64,000 bases of DNA from Betaproteobacteria bacterium (GTDB taxonomy: Bacteria; Pseudomonadota; Gammaproteobacteria; Burkholderiales; Casimicrobiaceae), in the NCBI GenBank assembly GCA_004293675.1, contig READ01000021.1, forward strand, positions 1-64,000, in the 5' to 3' direction. Below are positions 41,501 to 52,126 of this stretch, piece by piece. The notes beneath the pieces were generated by a model. The model made no database searches and had not been told where the DNA came from. It saw only the letters and a list, made by a program, of their open reading frames with translations. Both the position numbers and the translations under genes were made by a program. Within the stretch, counting starts at the first letter, position 1, and every line of letters starts with the position of its first letter.

Positions 41501-42874
41501 TCAAGCTGAGCTCGACGCTGCTTCGAGCGTGTCGAAATCGCCGTAACCGGTATTTTGACGTGGGAAATGCGCTTGCAAGGCCAGTCGCAACTCAGGAATA
41601 CCCGCGCCGGTGCGCGCAGACACAAAAACACGGCTCGGAAGCCCTGTTTCTGGATCGTATTCAACACGTCCGGCCTCGTCGGTGAGTCCCGAGAGATCGC
41701 ATTTGTTGACGACGATCAAGCGGCGCATTTCGGTGGCACCGATTTCGTCGAGCACGCCGTTGACCGCCTCGATTTGCATGTCTCGCGCTTCGCTGGCTCC
41801 GTCAACGACGTGCAGAAGCAAATCGGACTCGACGGCCTCGAGTAGCGTGGCTTTGAACGCATCGACCAATTCGTGCGGCAGATCGCGAACAAAGCCCACG
41901 GTGTCGGATACGACTAAGGGCTGCGCTTCTGCGACAAAGAGCTTACGAACGGTCGTGTCAAGCGTTGCGAACAGTTGATTGGCGGCGTAGGTGCCGGCGG
42001 CGGTGAGGCGATTAAACAGTGTGCTTTTGCCCGCATTGGTGTAGCCCACGATGGCAATACCGCGGGTATTGGAGCGAGCGCGCTGGCGGCGCTGAGTATG
42101 GCGTTGGCGTCCGACCTTCTCGAGCCGCTCTTTGAGGCTGCGGATTTTGTCGACGATGATTCGTTTGTCCATCTCGAGCTGCTTCTCACCCGGGCCGCGC
42201 ATGCCGATTCCGCCGCGCTGACGCTCAAGATGTGACCAACCGCGCACCAGACGCGTTGAGAGATGTTCGAGTTGCGCGAGCTCGACGGCGAGCTTTCCTT
42301 CGGCGCTTCGGGCACGTTGGGCGAAGATGTCAAGGATCAGGGCGCGGCGATCGACGACACGGCATTCCAGGGTGCGCTCAAGATTTCGCTCCTGCGCGCC
42401 AGAGAGTGCATGGTTAAAGATAACGAGTTCAGCCTCGTTGGTGCTGGCTTCCAGTGCGATTTCGTTGGCTTTACCGCTGCCCACAAAAAGCGATGGGCCA
42501 GGGCGGTCACGTTTGCCAGTAATGGTCGCGACAACGTCGGCACCGGCGGAGCTCACGAGCGCTTGCAGCTCTTCCAAATCATCGGCCACATCGCTCGCTA
42601 GCGCCTTGCCCATGGCCAGTTGCACGAGCACCGCACGATCATTACCGGAGCGGCGCTCAACGGCCAAGCCACCGCGCGCAGCAGCTGATTTAGTCGCGTC
42701 TACTTTGCCCTGCCGCGGATGCAGGTGCGAGCCCGTCTGCGGGGACGCGTTCACCGCGCCCGTGGGCGAGCTCGTGTTCCTAGCGCCCGCTTTCGCGGGC
42801 TTCGCCCCGATCAGCCTGGAGCGAGTCGGATACTCACTCAGGGGCTTCGTCCCCGTGTGGAATGTTGACTGCAC
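41501..42874 (-). CDS. hflX: Ribosome-associated GTPase HflX
   Basis: 457 residues. The HflX domain ([74 protein letters not shown]) precedes a G domain with [24 protein letters not shown] and NKCDL. The first 75 residues are a Ser/Ala/basic extension unlike the family. With this start the gene overlaps hfq by 41 bases, so a later start (for example a GTG) is possible. It splits stalled ribosomes. Confidence 0.93.
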   Translation of the reverse strand: MQSTFHTGTKPLSEYPTRSRLIGAKPAKAGARNTSSPTGAVNASPQTGSHLHPRQGKVDATKSAAARGGLAVERRSGNDRAVLVQLAMGKALASDVADDLEELQALVSSAGADVVATITGKRDRPGPSLFVGSGKANEIALEASTNEAELVIFNHALSGAQERNLERTLECRVVDRRALILDIFAQRARSAEGKLAVELAQLEHLSTRLVRGWSHLERQRGGIGMRGPGEKQLEMDKRIIVDKIRSLKERLEKVGRQRHTQRRQRARSNTRGIAIVGYTNAGKSTLFNRLTAAGTYAANQLFATLDTTVRKLFVAEAQPLVVSDTVGFVRDLPHELVDAFKATLLEAVESDLLLHVVDGASEARDMQIEAVNGVLDEIGATEMRRLIVVNKCDLSGLTDEAGRVEYDPETGLPSRVFVSARTGAGIPELRLALQAHFPRQNTGYGDFDTLEAASSSA

Positions 42875-43073
42875 GCGCTGGCACGATGGTCGAGATCGCG
42901 TGTTTGTAGACCATTTGTGTCACGGTGTTTTTCAACAACACGACGTATTGATCGAACGACTCAACTTGGCCTTGCAGCTTGATACCGTTGACTAGGTAGA
43001 TGGAGACCTGAACGTGCTCTTTGCGCAGCGTGTTGAGGAACGGATCTTGGAGGGATTGCCCTTTGTTGCTCAT
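42834..43073 (-). CDS. hfq: RNA chaperone Hfq
   Basis: 79 residues from [20 protein letters not shown], the usual start; an in-frame ATG six codons upstream (43091) would add MAENKK. Sm1 ([25 protein letters not shown]) and Sm2 ([12 protein letters not shown]) are intact. It pairs small RNAs with mRNAs. The gene order hfq-hflX-hflK-hflC is the standard one. Confidence 0.97.
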   Translation of the reverse strand: MSNKGQSLQDPFLNTLRKEHVQVSIYLVNGIKLQGQVESFDQYVVLLKNTVTQMVYKHAISTIVPARAVNIPHGDEAPE

Positions 43074-43194
43074 TTTCTTGTTTTCCGCCATTATTTTTGA
43101 AGTTTGCAGTCACGGCCGTTGGCAAACCATGCGCCCGAACAATTCAGATGGGGCACGATACCGGAAGTTCAAGATCACAGATGTGACAGCTTGG

Positions 43195-44652
43195 CTACTT
43201 TCGGATCGAGCGACCCGGACGCGGTTTTTCAACAGTCGAATATGGATTATGCCCTGTGCGCAGTTCTAGACGAAGCGGTGTGCCGCGAAGCTCAAATGCG
43301 TCGATAAAGAAGCGCTCCAAATACCGGTGGTAAGTGGCCGAAATTTTGTCGAGCGAGGTGCCGTGAATGACCACGACCGGTGGGTTGCTGCCGCCTTGGT
43401 GGGCGTATCGGAGTTTCGGGCGCACCGTGCCTGAGCGGGGCGGCTGCTGCTTTACCACCGCGTCTTGAAGCGCTCGGGTGAGCTTGGGCGTTGGCATCTT
43501 TTTAAACGCCGAGGCATGCGCCCGATTGGCCGACACCATCACTTTATCGAGCCCTTGCTTCGTGCGGGCAGAAATCGTGAGTGTTTCGGCGTATTCAACG
43601 AAATAGAGTTTGCGGTCGCAGTCGTCTCTCAGTTTTTTGCGAGCGTCTTCGTCCGCGACATCCCATTTGTTGAGGCAAATCACCAGCGCGCGCCCAGAAT
43701 CTTGCACAAACGAGGCGAGCTGCACATCGTGATCACTCACGCCCAGCGTGGCGTCGACCATGAAAATCACCACATTGGCGTCTTCGATGGCCTGCAAGGT
43801 CTTGATCACCGAGAACTTTTCAACCGCCTCAATGACCTTGCCGCGTTTGCGAACACCTGCGGTGTCAATGAGCGTGTAATCCCGCTTTTTGTAGACGAAA
43901 TCTAAGTAAATCGAATCTCGGGTCGTTCCGGGCTGATCGAACGCAATAACGCGCTCTTCGCCCAGTAAGGCGTTCACGAGCGTGCTTTTTCCGACGTTGG
44001 GGTGGCCGACCACGGCGATCTTGGTGCGTGGTGGCGGCTCAACGTAGACCACCGCTTCGGGATCAATTTCGGTTTCGGCGTCAGCGGCGGCCGCATCGGC
44101 TAAGGTCATTGCATCGTCAGCATCAACATCGTCATCTGAGGCCACGTCCTCGGGGAGCGGGGCGCGCTCTTCGAGCGCGAGTTCGAGCAACGCATTGACA
44201 TAGTCGCCATGGGCAGCGGACAGCGCGTAGGGCTGACCTAATCCCAGTTCGAAAAACTCGGCAGTCACGCGAGCGGCTTGCATGCCCTCGGTCTTATTGA
44301 CGGCCAAATACACCGGACGACCGAGCTTTCGCAGGAGCGTGGCGATTCGCGAATCTTGTGGCGTAACCCCGGCTCGGCCGTCGACCAGAAAAATAACGAT
44401 GTCGGCCTCATCGAGCGCCTGCATCGTTTGCCGCGCCATTTCCTTGAGGATGCCTTCTTTGGCGACGGGTTCAAAGCCGCCCGTGTCGATGACGACAAAC
44501 TTGCGCTCGCCAACGCGGCCTTGACCGTATTGGCGATCGCGGGTCAAGCCCGGAAAGTCTGCAACTAGCGCGTTTCTGGACCGTGTCAAACGGTTGAAAA
44601 GCGTGCTCTTTCCAACGTTGGGTCGACCAACAAGGGCGATGGTGGGAAGCAA
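43195..44652 (-). CDS. der: Ribosome-assembly GTPase Der (EngA)
   Basis: 485 residues with two tandem G domains: [14 protein letters not shown] at the start and [14 protein letters not shown] at about 217, each with DxxG and NKxD motifs (NKTEG, NKWDV), plus a C-terminal KH-like domain ([19 protein letters not shown]). The linker between the G domains is unusually acidic and long ([20 protein letters not shown]). It acts in 50S subunit maturation. It lies 14 bases after bamB. Confidence 0.97.
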   Translation of the reverse strand: MLPTIALVGRPNVGKSTLFNRLTRSRNALVADFPGLTRDRQYGQGRVGERKFVVIDTGGFEPVAKEGILKEMARQTMQALDEADIVIFLVDGRAGVTPQDSRIATLLRKLGRPVYLAVNKTEGMQAARVTAEFFELGLGQPYALSAAHGDYVNALLELALEERAPLPEDVASDDDVDADDAMTLADAAAADAETEIDPEAVVYVEPPPRTKIAVVGHPNVGKSTLVNALLGEERVIAFDQPGTTRDSIYLDFVYKKRDYTLIDTAGVRKRGKVIEAVEKFSVIKTLQAIEDANVVIFMVDATLGVSDHDVQLASFVQDSGRALVICLNKWDVADEDARKKLRDDCDRKLYFVEYAETLTISARTKQGLDKVMVSANRAHASAFKKMPTPKLTRALQDAVVKQQPPRSGTVRPKLRYAHQGGSNPPVVVIHGTSLDKISATYHRYLERFFIDAFELRGTPLRLELRTGHNPYSTVEKPRPGRSIRK

Positions 44653-44666
44653 AATCCGGTTGCGCT

Positions 44667-45824
44667 TTACTGGCTACGAAGCAAAACGAGCTGACCGGCG
44701 CGAGTGGTCAGCAGTGCGCCGTCACCCGCTTGCGTCAAGCCGCCCGCAGCGATGAATGAAGCGCCTAATCCACGCGCAACGATTTTGCCGGTGGACTTAT
44801 CGAGCAGATGCAGGTTGCCTTCGATGTCTTGCACGCCGTAATGATCGCCAATGAATGCCACGCCGGTGGCTTGGCGACCGGCCAACACGTCTTGCTTCCA
44901 AACGGTGCCGCCGGTGGATCGATCAAGAGCATGCACCACACCTTTTTCGTCTGTGGCGTAAACATGGCGGTTGTCCATTAAGGTGCCAGTTAATGAGCTC
45001 ACCTCACGCGACCAGAGCGTTGTCCCTCGAAGGAGATCAAAGCACGCAACGCGGCCTTGGTATGCAGCGGCGCAGGCACGTTGAGTGTCGACCGATGTGC
45101 GACCCGCCACATCAATCAAGCGCTCGAGCTCCGAGGTGCCGCGTGGGTTGGCGACGGTCGCTTCCCAGCCGATGGTGCCGGTGAGCGCATCGAGCGCAAT
45201 CAATCGACCCGCAGGCGTGCCCACAAAAACGCCGCCGCGAACCGCTACCGGTACTGCGCTGGCACGAACTGTGAGCGCCGGGATGTTTCGCTGAACGATC
45301 CATTTGCGCGCGCCGTCTTTGGCGTCGAGCCCGACGATATTGCCGTCAAGCGTTGAGACGATGACGACGCCATCGGTGATCGCGGCCGGGGCGATGGATT
45401 CCGTCGCGACGCGCGTTTTCCACTTGAGTGCGCCAGCAGCGTCGAATGCGTAGACCTCGGCTTTGTTGCTTGAGACAACAACCAATCCGCCGCCCACCGC
45501 CACACCGCCCGAAATGCGCCCGGCACCTGCCGGCAGCGAGAAGCGATTGGTGATCGCGCCCGTTTTTTCATCGATCACGAGCACCGAGCCGTCGGAATGG
45601 GCGGCGAAAACGCGGCCATTTTCCGATGTGGCTTGGAGCGATGATTCGAGCTTCCCCCCGAGCGAGCTGCTCCAAGCGGTCAGCAAGGTCGCACCGCCCG
45701 AGACGGCTGGCAGCGCCGGTTTGGGGGTGCTGTTACTAAACCAAGACGTCGTACCGCAGCCCGTTAAACCGAGCGCGGCAATGCTCGCAGCGATCAGTGA
45801 AACCATCGTGCGTGCTTGCGTCAT
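44667..45824 (-). CDS. bamB: Outer-membrane assembly lipoprotein BamB
   Basis: 385 residues. The lipobox LTGC puts the lipidated Cys at 23. Repeated beta-propeller blades of the PQQ type follow ([66 protein letters not shown]). It is part of the BAM complex. It overlaps the yfgM-like gene by four bases and precedes der. Confidence 0.95.
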   Translation of the reverse strand: MTQARTMVSLIAASIAALGLTGCGTTSWFSNSTPKPALPAVSGGATLLTAWSSSLGGKLESSLQATSENGRVFAAHSDGSVLVIDEKTGAITNRFSLPAGAGRISGGVAVGGGLVVVSSNKAEVYAFDAAGALKWKTRVATESIAPAAITDGVVIVSTLDGNIVGLDAKDGARKWIVQRNIPALTVRASAVPVAVRGGVFVGTPAGRLIALDALTGTIGWEATVANPRGTSELERLIDVAGRTSVDTQRACAAAYQGRVACFDLLRGTTLWSREVSSLTGTLMDNRHVYATDEKGVVHALDRSTGGTVWKQDVLAGRQATGVAFIGDHYGVQDIEGNLHLLDKSTGKIVARGLGASFIAAGGLTQAGDGALLTTRAGQLVLLRSQ

Positions 45825-46570
45825 TTCTTTGCTCCGTCGGCAGGTGATTTGGCGGGAGCGGGTGCTGCTGCTGCTGCTGCTGCTGGCGTGGCGGCTGGGG
45901 TCGCTGGTGTTGCTGGTGGCGCTACAACCGTCGCGACGGCCACAGGCAAGCTGTCGAGCTTCAACTGAGTGAACTGTCTTTGCTGACCCTTGGGATCGAG
46001 CTTCAGAAGCGCGGCCTCGTAGGCTGTCTTGGCATCAGCGGCTTTGCCCTGAATTTTGAACACATCGCCGCGCAGGTCGAGGAACAAACCTTCAAACGAC
46101 GTCGGATGTTTGCCATCGAGCGTGGTGAGCGCCTCATCGTATTTCTTTTGATCGAGCTGAACGGTTGCCAAGCGCAGCCGCCCGATTGCTTTGAGCTCAT
46201 CTTCTTTGCTGTTGGCAACGACCCATTCGAGCTGGGTGCGGGCACCGGCTGCGTCACCGGCGTCAAACGCTGCTTTGGCTGCGAGCAGCGCTCCGCGCGG
46301 CGCGAATCCGGTTGAAGGAAATTTTTCCAAAAGCTGGGCGGTAGCGTCCTTGATTTTGGCCGTTTCGTTTTTGTTGATGCCTTCGCTGATGGCAAAGTAG
46401 AGCGTCGCGGCCTCGGCGGATTGCTTGGCGTTCCACCATTTGTAAGCTTGTGTACCAGCAAAAGCCAGCGCGATGACGGCAACAATTCCGGAGAGGATAT
46501 TGCCCCAGCGTGCCCACCACGCTTTCAGGTCGCCTAATTTTTCTTGTTCGTCGAGATCGTATGCAGCCAT
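45821..46570 (-). CDS. yfgM: YfgM-family tetratricopeptide membrane protein
   Basis: 249 residues. The N terminus YDLDEQEKLGDLKAWWARWGN and a single membrane segment (ILSGIVAVIALAFAGTQAY) are the YfgM signature, followed by TPR-like helices in the periplasm. The last 45 residues are Ala/Pro-rich low complexity. YfgM is linked to the Sec translocon and periplasmic chaperones in E. coli. It lies between hisS and bamB as usual. Confidence 0.92.
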   Translation of the reverse strand: MAAYDLDEQEKLGDLKAWWARWGNILSGIVAVIALAFAGTQAYKWWNAKQSAEAATLYFAISEGINKNETAKIKDATAQLLEKFPSTGFAPRGALLAAKAAFDAGDAAGARTQLEWVVANSKEDELKAIGRLRLATVQLDQKKYDEALTTLDGKHPTSFEGLFLDLRGDVFKIQGKAADAKTAYEAALLKLDPKGQQRQFTQLKLDSLPVAVATVVAPPATPATPAATPAAAAAAAPAPAKSPADGAKK

Positions 46571-46648
46571 TATCAGAAACCAGAATTCGGAAATCGGTGG
46601 AAGAGGTGGGTCGCGTCTGGCAACGAGTGCCGTTTCGCCAGCCCCAGA

Positions 46649-47923
46649 CTAGCGTCGCAAGTGCGCTGCGACAGCGGAACTCGTAATTATCGCTTGTTCC
46701 CCAAGAATCGCCTCGCCACTGGCGTTTCGAAGCGGTTTTACGGCCACGGTTCCCGCTGAAACCTCGTTGTCACCCAAAATCAAGGCGAAACGGGCACCAC
46801 TGGCGTCGGCTTTTTTCATTTGGCTCTTGAAACTGCCGCCGCCGGCATGTTGGGCAATGCTCAAGCCCGCGTCGCGCAACGATTCGGCGAGTTTCCCGGC
46901 GGCAGTGCTGGCACCCTCCCCGGCGTGCACGATATAGGCATCAAGCAGGTTGTAGCTTGCCGGTGGCAGTGCATCGTCTAGCAACAACAGCGTGCGCTCA
47001 ACGCCCATGCCAAAGCCAATGGCGGGCGTAGGTTTGCCGCCCAACTGGGCGAATAACCCGTCGTAGCGACCGCCGCCACAAATGGTCATCGGTCGTTCGA
47101 AACGATCGGTGACGAATTCAAATGCAGTTCGGTTGTAGTAATCCATACCGCGCACGATGCGGGGGTTGACGACGAAAGCGACGTTTGCCTGAGTGAGCAA
47201 GGCTTGCAGCGTCTCAAAGTGAGCTCTTGAATCGCTCTCTAGCGAATCCAGAAGCACGGGCGCGCCGCGATTGACCTCGATCACGCTGGCCACCTTGCTA
47301 TCCAAAATCCGCATCGGATTGGTGTGCAGACGGCGTTTGGCTTCGTCGTCGAGCGCCGTCATGTGCGCTTCGTAGTAAGCGATCAATTTGGCACGATAGG
47401 CGTTTCGCTCGTCCGTGTTGCCCAGCGAATTGATTTGTAATTCGATGTCGGGAATGTTGAGTGCGCGAAAAATCCGCGCCGCCAAGATCATGATCTCGGC
47501 GTCCACATCAGGCCCATCAAACCCAAAACATTCCACGTCGAACTGGCTGAACTGACGCTCGCGCCCCTTTTGCGGGCGCTCGTGACGAAACATTTGCCCC
47601 ATCGAATAGATTCGGACTGGCCCGTTGTACGTTAGGTTAGCTTCAATCGCTGCACGCACCAGCCCTGCCGTGAGCTCTGGGCGCAGTGTGAGTTTTTCAC
47701 CGTTCAATTTGTCTTCGAAGGAGTACATCTCCTTTTCGACGATATCGGTGACTTCACCAATCGAGCGAACGAACAGCGGCGTTGGCTCAACGATCGGCGC
47801 GCGCATGTTCCGATAGCCGTATTGGCGCGCGATTTTCGTGGCCGTTTCTTCGAAGTATTCCCACTTCGCGGAATCTGCCGGAAGGATGTCGTTCATGCCG
47901 CGAACGGCTTGTAGTTTTTCCAT
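46649..47923 (-). CDS. hisS: Histidyl-tRNA synthetase
   Basis: 424 residues. Class II motifs are visible: motif 1 around WEYFEETATKIARQYGYRNMRAPI, motif 2 MFRHERPQKGRERQFSQFDVECFG, and motif 3 near PAIGFGMGVERTLLL. The histidine-binding stretch RGMDYYNRTAFEFV is present. It charges tRNA-His. It heads the hisS-yfgM-bamB-der row. The promoter region upstream is separated from ispG by foreign plus-strand genes. Confidence 0.97.
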   Translation of the reverse strand: MEKLQAVRGMNDILPADSAKWEYFEETATKIARQYGYRNMRAPIVEPTPLFVRSIGEVTDIVEKEMYSFEDKLNGEKLTLRPELTAGLVRAAIEANLTYNGPVRIYSMGQMFRHERPQKGRERQFSQFDVECFGFDGPDVDAEIMILAARIFRALNIPDIELQINSLGNTDERNAYRAKLIAYYEAHMTALDDEAKRRLHTNPMRILDSKVASVIEVNRGAPVLLDSLESDSRAHFETLQALLTQANVAFVVNPRIVRGMDYYNRTAFEFVTDRFERPMTICGGGRYDGLFAQLGGKPTPAIGFGMGVERTLLLLDDALPPASYNLLDAYIVHAGEGASTAAGKLAESLRDAGLSIAQHAGGGSFKSQMKKADASGARFALILGDNEVSAGTVAVKPLRNASGEAILGEQAIITSSAVAAHLRR

Positions 47924-48508
47924 GATGATTTACTTGGCTCTTTGCCGTAACGCCACATGAATACTGGGCTTCAAGGCAATTATTTTAATTTTTGAAATAC
48001 TGTATTTGTTCCTTGAAAGCCTTAATTTATATGGCCATCAGGGCGAAAGTTGGATTCTGTTACTGCTTTGCCTATCTCGACGTCGCGTACCCATCAAAAG
48101 CGTGAGCTGACGATCGAGAAAACTCGAATTTCGCGAAACTAAGCGAGGGAAATTTGAGTGCTCACCCGAAGGTGTCGCGCTAGATGAACGCCGCAAAGTT
48201 CGTCAAGGACGAATTGGATAGTGCGCATGGAGCAGAGATTGCCTGTACAGAGACGGAGCTGATGTCCCTATTCTAGTCGCCAAGGGGAGGGGCTGGCCGG
48301 CGTCGGCGGGGCTAAGCCGCGGGCACGAGACACTGCTTGGCAAGCCGTTCGAACAGATCAACGCCACACTCATGCCATCTGACGAAAAATTCGGCTAGGG
48401 GGAGTCGCCGCGTCGATCTCACCGAACAACACAGCGCGCATGCTTGTATTCCCTTCGAATGTTCTGTAAAAATGCCATTGTCATAATTTGTGATGGGTTC
48501 GGCTGAAC
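47924..48508. other. 585-bp spacer without a supported gene
   Basis: It holds the 84-bp element at 47952-48035. The rest (48046-48508) has only short frames in several phases, none with a convincing start, ribosome-binding site or family match. It could be the remains of a lost gene at the junction where DUF1800-DUF1501 joined the row. Confidence 0.6.
47952..48035. repeat. 84-bp paired-hairpin element, copy 4
   Basis: The ends are GCCACATGAATACTGGGC (47952-47969) and GCCTTAATTTATATGGC (48019-48035), with TTCAAGG/CCTTGAA arms (47970-47976, 48011-48017) placed symmetrically inside. It is exactly 84 bp. It lies upstream of hisS. Confidence 0.72.
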
Positions 48509-50590
48509 ATGAACACATTTGCGGCAATGCCGCCACCGACGACCGCGCCTGGAATACGGGCGAGAGCAGTATTTGCTGTGTTCAGTTTGGTGCTCGTGAT
48601 GTGCGCAAATTCATTCGCTGCGCCGGCGCGGTGCGGCGTGAGCATTACAACGGCGTCTGGTGCGAGCGTGACCGTCGACGGCCTCGTGCTCTTGCGCTAC
48701 GCGCTGGGATTGCGAGGGACCGCATTGGTCGCATCTACCCCTGGCGCAGCCAATCCGTCGGGTGCCGAGGCCGCGATCGCCGCCGCGCTTGAGCGCTTGG
48801 ATGTCGATGGAGATGGGTCATTCGGTCACACAGATGCCTTGTTTCTCGCTCGTGATGCGGCAGGATTTCGAGGTGAGGCTTCAGCGAGTGGTTTGTCATG
48901 GCACGTCAATGCGCGTCGCGCCACGGCGGCCGCTGTTTTGACTTACCTAGAGGCGGGATGCCCTTTGCCCGTTGTTGCTGCGTTTCCCGCGAACGACGCT
49001 GACGCCGCACGCTTTTTGGCGCAAGCGACCTTCGGTGTGACCACTGCGGACATCGCACGCGTTCGTGCGATCGGCTACAGCGCGTGGATCGACGAGCAGT
49101 TCGCGAAACCGGCAACAAAGCTCCAGCCGTTCATGGATCGCGTAGGACGCGAAACCGATCCGTACAAAGAGCGCTTGCTATGGTCGTGGTGGCGCTCGGC
49201 CAATAGCGGACCCGATCAGTTGCGACAGCGCGCAGCGTTTGCACTGTCGCAAATTTTTGTGATCTCGGCGCAGAACATGGCAATCAATGGTTACCGCAAT
49301 AGCGGTCCAGCTGACTTTTATGACACGTTGCTCGATGGCACAGCGGGCAACTTCCGCACTTTGCTTGAGAACGTGTCGCTACATCCGATGATGGGGCTCT
49401 ACCTTTCCCACTTTGGTAATAAGCAAGAAGACCCGGCCACCGGCGTTCGCCCGGATGAAAACTACGCACGCGAGGTGATGCAATTGTTCTCTATCGGGCT
49501 CTACGAACTCAATCCCGACGGTACGCAAAAACTCGCCGTAGGCAAACCGATCCCAACCTACGGGCAGAGCGATATCGAGGGGCTCGCAAAAGTGTTTACT
49601 GGCTGGGGCTGGGGCGGGCTGCTCAATGACTATTTTTGGGACAAGGATAACGCTGGTTATGTGTTCCCGGATCTCAAGCTCACGACTCGCCCGATGGAGC
49701 CAAAACTAGACAATCATTCCACGAGCGAAAAGCGGTTTCTTGGCGTTGTGGTGCCAGCCCAACCGACCAATGCGCCGAATCCGCGTGCAAGCTTGAAGGT
49801 GGCAATGGATCGATTGGCGAGTCACCCAAATGTTGGACCGTTCATCGGACGCCAGCTCATTCAACACATGGTGACAAGCAATCCCTCTCCAATGTACGTC
49901 GGACGTGTGGCCGCTGCATTTACCGCTAGCTCCGGCGATATGAAAGCCACGGTGAAAGCGATTCTTCTTGATCCGGAAGCACGCAATACGGACTTCGCCG
50001 CGACACCTGGATACGGACGACTGCGTGAACCCCTGCTTCGGCTCACTCACTTTACTCGCTCGCTCGGATTGACGTCGGCGTCGGGCTACTACCCGGTCGG
50101 TTATCGCATCACGCCGGGTGATCCGGATGCGGGCGTCGTAATTTCTACCGACCCGTTTTTTGCGCCATCGGTATTCAACTACTACCGCCCCGGCTATGTG
50201 CCGCCAAACACCACGATTGCGACGGCGAAATTGGTGGCGCCACAGTTTCAGATTTACAACGAAGTGAGTAACGGCAGTTGGATCACAGCGCTCGAAATAG
50301 CGGCCGAGCAAGGCTACGGCAGCGAGTGCTGCAACCTCTTTTATAACCGTGACATCACCACCAGCTACACGCCTGAAATTGCGCTGGCAACCAATCCGGA
50401 TGCGCTTATCGATCGGCTGAACACGCTCTTAATGAGTGGCCAAATGTCGGCAGCACTTCGTGCCGATGTTCGCGAGGCCATCAACACGGTCGCGATACCC
50501 GCAAGCAATTCGGCTGACGCTAAGCGCAAGCGCGTCCAAATCGCTGTGCTGCTGACGATGTCGTCCCCGGAATATTTAGTGCAGAAGTAA
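48509..50590 (+). CDS. DUF1800 protein with N-terminal dockerin-like repeats
   Basis: 693 residues. A signal peptide (VFAVFSLVLVMCANSFA) is followed by two dockerin-like calcium-binding segments (VTVDGLVLLRYALGLRG and LDVDGDGSFGHTDALFLAR), then from about residue 165 the DUF1800 domain (ARFLAQATFGVTTADIARV, NYAREVMQLFSIGLYELN, YGQSDIEGLAKVFTGWGW). DUF1800 proteins are exported and usually coded next to DUF1501 partners. The biochemical role is not known. The stop at 50588-50590 abuts the next gene. Confidence 0.9.
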   Translation: MNTFAAMPPPTTAPGIRARAVFAVFSLVLVMCANSFAAPARCGVSITTASGASVTVDGLVLLRYALGLRGTALVASTPGAANPSGAEAAIAAALERLDVDGDGSFGHTDALFLARDAAGFRGEASASGLSWHVNARRATAAAVLTYLEAGCPLPVVAAFPANDADAARFLAQATFGVTTADIARVRAIGYSAWIDEQFAKPATKLQPFMDRVGRETDPYKERLLWSWWRSANSGPDQLRQRAAFALSQIFVISAQNMAINGYRNSGPADFYDTLLDGTAGNFRTLLENVSLHPMMGLYLSHFGNKQEDPATGVRPDENYAREVMQLFSIGLYELNPDGTQKLAVGKPIPTYGQSDIEGLAKVFTGWGWGGLLNDYFWDKDNAGYVFPDLKLTTRPMEPKLDNHSTSEKRFLGVVVPAQPTNAPNPRASLKVAMDRLASHPNVGPFIGRQLIQHMVTSNPSPMYVGRVAAAFTASSGDMKATVKAILLDPEARNTDFAATPGYGRLREPLLRLTHFTRSLGLTSASGYYPVGYRITPGDPDAGVVISTDPFFAPSVFNYYRPGYVPPNTTIATAKLVAPQFQIYNEVSNGSWITALEIAAEQGYGSECCNLFYNRDITTSYTPEIALATNPDALIDRLNTLLMSGQMSAALRADVREAINTVAIPASNSADAKRKRVQIAVLLTMSSPEYLVQK

Positions 50591-52039
50591 ATGATGAACG
50601 AATCACGCCGTGTCTTTCTTCGGGCTTCGACTGCGTATTCAGCGCTCGGGGCGACGGCCGGTCCGCTTGCGCTCAATCTCTCGCTGATTGGCAAAGCAAG
50701 CGCGGCCACCGCAACCGACTACAAAGCATTGATCTGCCTTTTTTTGTGGGGCGGCAACGACTCGTTCAATACTTTGATTGCCAATGATCCGGATTCGTGG
50801 GCAGAGTATCGGCGCTGGCGCAATCAGGGCAACGTGCCGCTTGCGCTCCCCGCGGCTGGGCAGCCCGGCGGCATCTTGCCGATCTCGCCTCTAACCGCGC
50901 GTACCGGTCGCAGTTTTGCTTTACACCCAAGGCTTGTGAATACAGCAGCGCTGTTTGGCGCGGGACGACTCTCATTTATCGCGAACGTCGGTCCGACATC
51001 ACACCCAATGGACCCACGCAACTACGCTACAGGCGTCGCCCCATTCCTGCCGCCAGCGCTGTTCTCTCACAACGATCAGCAAGCGGTGTGGCAATCCGGC
51101 CGACCCGAAGGGGCGGCGTATGGTTGGGGCGGTCGAATGGGTGATCTTTTGATGGCGCGCAATGGTGGCCAGTCGATATTTACGTCTATTTCCACGTCCG
51201 GTAGCAGCGTATTTCTATCGGGGCTCCAAGCACTCCAATACACCACGAATCGGAACGTTGGTGCTGAAATCAGCGCGGTGGTGAATGGCAGCTACGGCGC
51301 GGGCTCCACAGGTGCGATTCTCAAGCGGATCATCACACGCGATTCCAGCCATTTGTTTGAGAAAGAACTTGCAAACATTAACCGCCGTTCTTTAACCGCC
51401 GCTGCCTTACTCAAGACCGCAGCGTTGCCGGTGGGAACCACGGCGGGAAGCGTTGCGAACCCGACGCTCGTCTACAGCCCATACGCAGGACAAGACGTTG
51501 AAAATCCGCTCGCTATCCAGTTACAAACGGTTGCCCGGATCATTGGAGGAAGCGCATCGCTGGGACTGAAACGCCAAGTGTTTTTTGTAGGCATCGGCGG
51601 TTACGACACTCACACAGCTCAAATGCCGGATCACGACTACAACCTGAAGTTAGTCGATCATGCGATGGGCTATTTCGACGGCGCGTTGGCAACACTCAGC
51701 GGACAAGATGTACGTGACCGCGTGACACTGTTTTCCGCGTCGGACTTCGGTCGCACGTTTTCAACGAACGGCGACGGAACCGATCACGGCTACGGCGCGC
51801 ATCACTTTATCTATGGCGGCGCGGTGAAGGGCGGCGATATTTACGGCGATTTCCCGGCGTCTGGAATCGGTCACCTGTGGGATTACGGCAAAGGCGTCCT
51901 CATCCCGCAGTTGAGTGTCGATCAGTATGGCGCAACGATTGCAAAGTGGATGGGCATCACTTCCACCTCGGAAATACGCGACGTCTTTCCGAATCTCGCG
52001 AATTTTTCGACAACTGACTTGGGCTTTATGAAACCATGA
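50591..52039 (+). CDS. DUF1501 secreted protein with twin-arginine signal
   Basis: 482 residues. A twin-arginine export signal is seen (SRRVFLRAS, then a hydrophobic stretch and ASAA). Conserved DUF1501 segments are CLFLWGGNDSFNT, HPMDPRNYATG, FFVGIGGYDTHTAQMPDH and ASDFGRTFSTNGDGTDHGYGAHH, which resemble the metal-binding pattern of sulphatase/alkaline phosphatase folds. It starts directly at the DUF1800 stop, so the two form an operon. The function is unknown. Confidence 0.9.
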   Translation: MMNESRRVFLRASTAYSALGATAGPLALNLSLIGKASAATATDYKALICLFLWGGNDSFNTLIANDPDSWAEYRRWRNQGNVPLALPAAGQPGGILPISPLTARTGRSFALHPRLVNTAALFGAGRLSFIANVGPTSHPMDPRNYATGVAPFLPPALFSHNDQQAVWQSGRPEGAAYGWGGRMGDLLMARNGGQSIFTSISTSGSSVFLSGLQALQYTTNRNVGAEISAVVNGSYGAGSTGAILKRIITRDSSHLFEKELANINRRSLTAAALLKTAALPVGTTAGSVANPTLVYSPYAGQDVENPLAIQLQTVARIIGGSASLGLKRQVFFVGIGGYDTHTAQMPDHDYNLKLVDHAMGYFDGALATLSGQDVRDRVTLFSASDFGRTFSTNGDGTDHGYGAHHFIYGGAVKGGDIYGDFPASGIGHLWDYGKGVLIPQLSVDQYGATIAKWMGITSTSEIRDVFPNLANFSTTDLGFMKP

Positions 52040-52097
52040 ATCGCTGCCAAGCCAATGGTCACTGACCCTAAAAGCAGCGTGAAGTTAGGTGACCTTT

Positions 52098-52126
52098 GCT
52101 AAGCGCAACGCCTCGCTGCGCTTAGC
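52098..52126. terminator. Hairpin at the convergent ends of DUF1501 and ispG
   Basis: GCTAAGCGCA and TGCGCTTAGC form a perfect 10-bp stem with a 9-base loop. The right arm holds the ispG stop codon. No T-run follows on either strand, so it is a possible rather than a standard terminator. Confidence 0.4.

Noticed and set aside
48312-48536. A 74-codon minus-strand frame with several cysteines before the DUF1800 gene
   Set aside because: It overlaps the start of the DUF1800 gene, has no ribosome-binding site, and its sequence resembles no family that I recognise.
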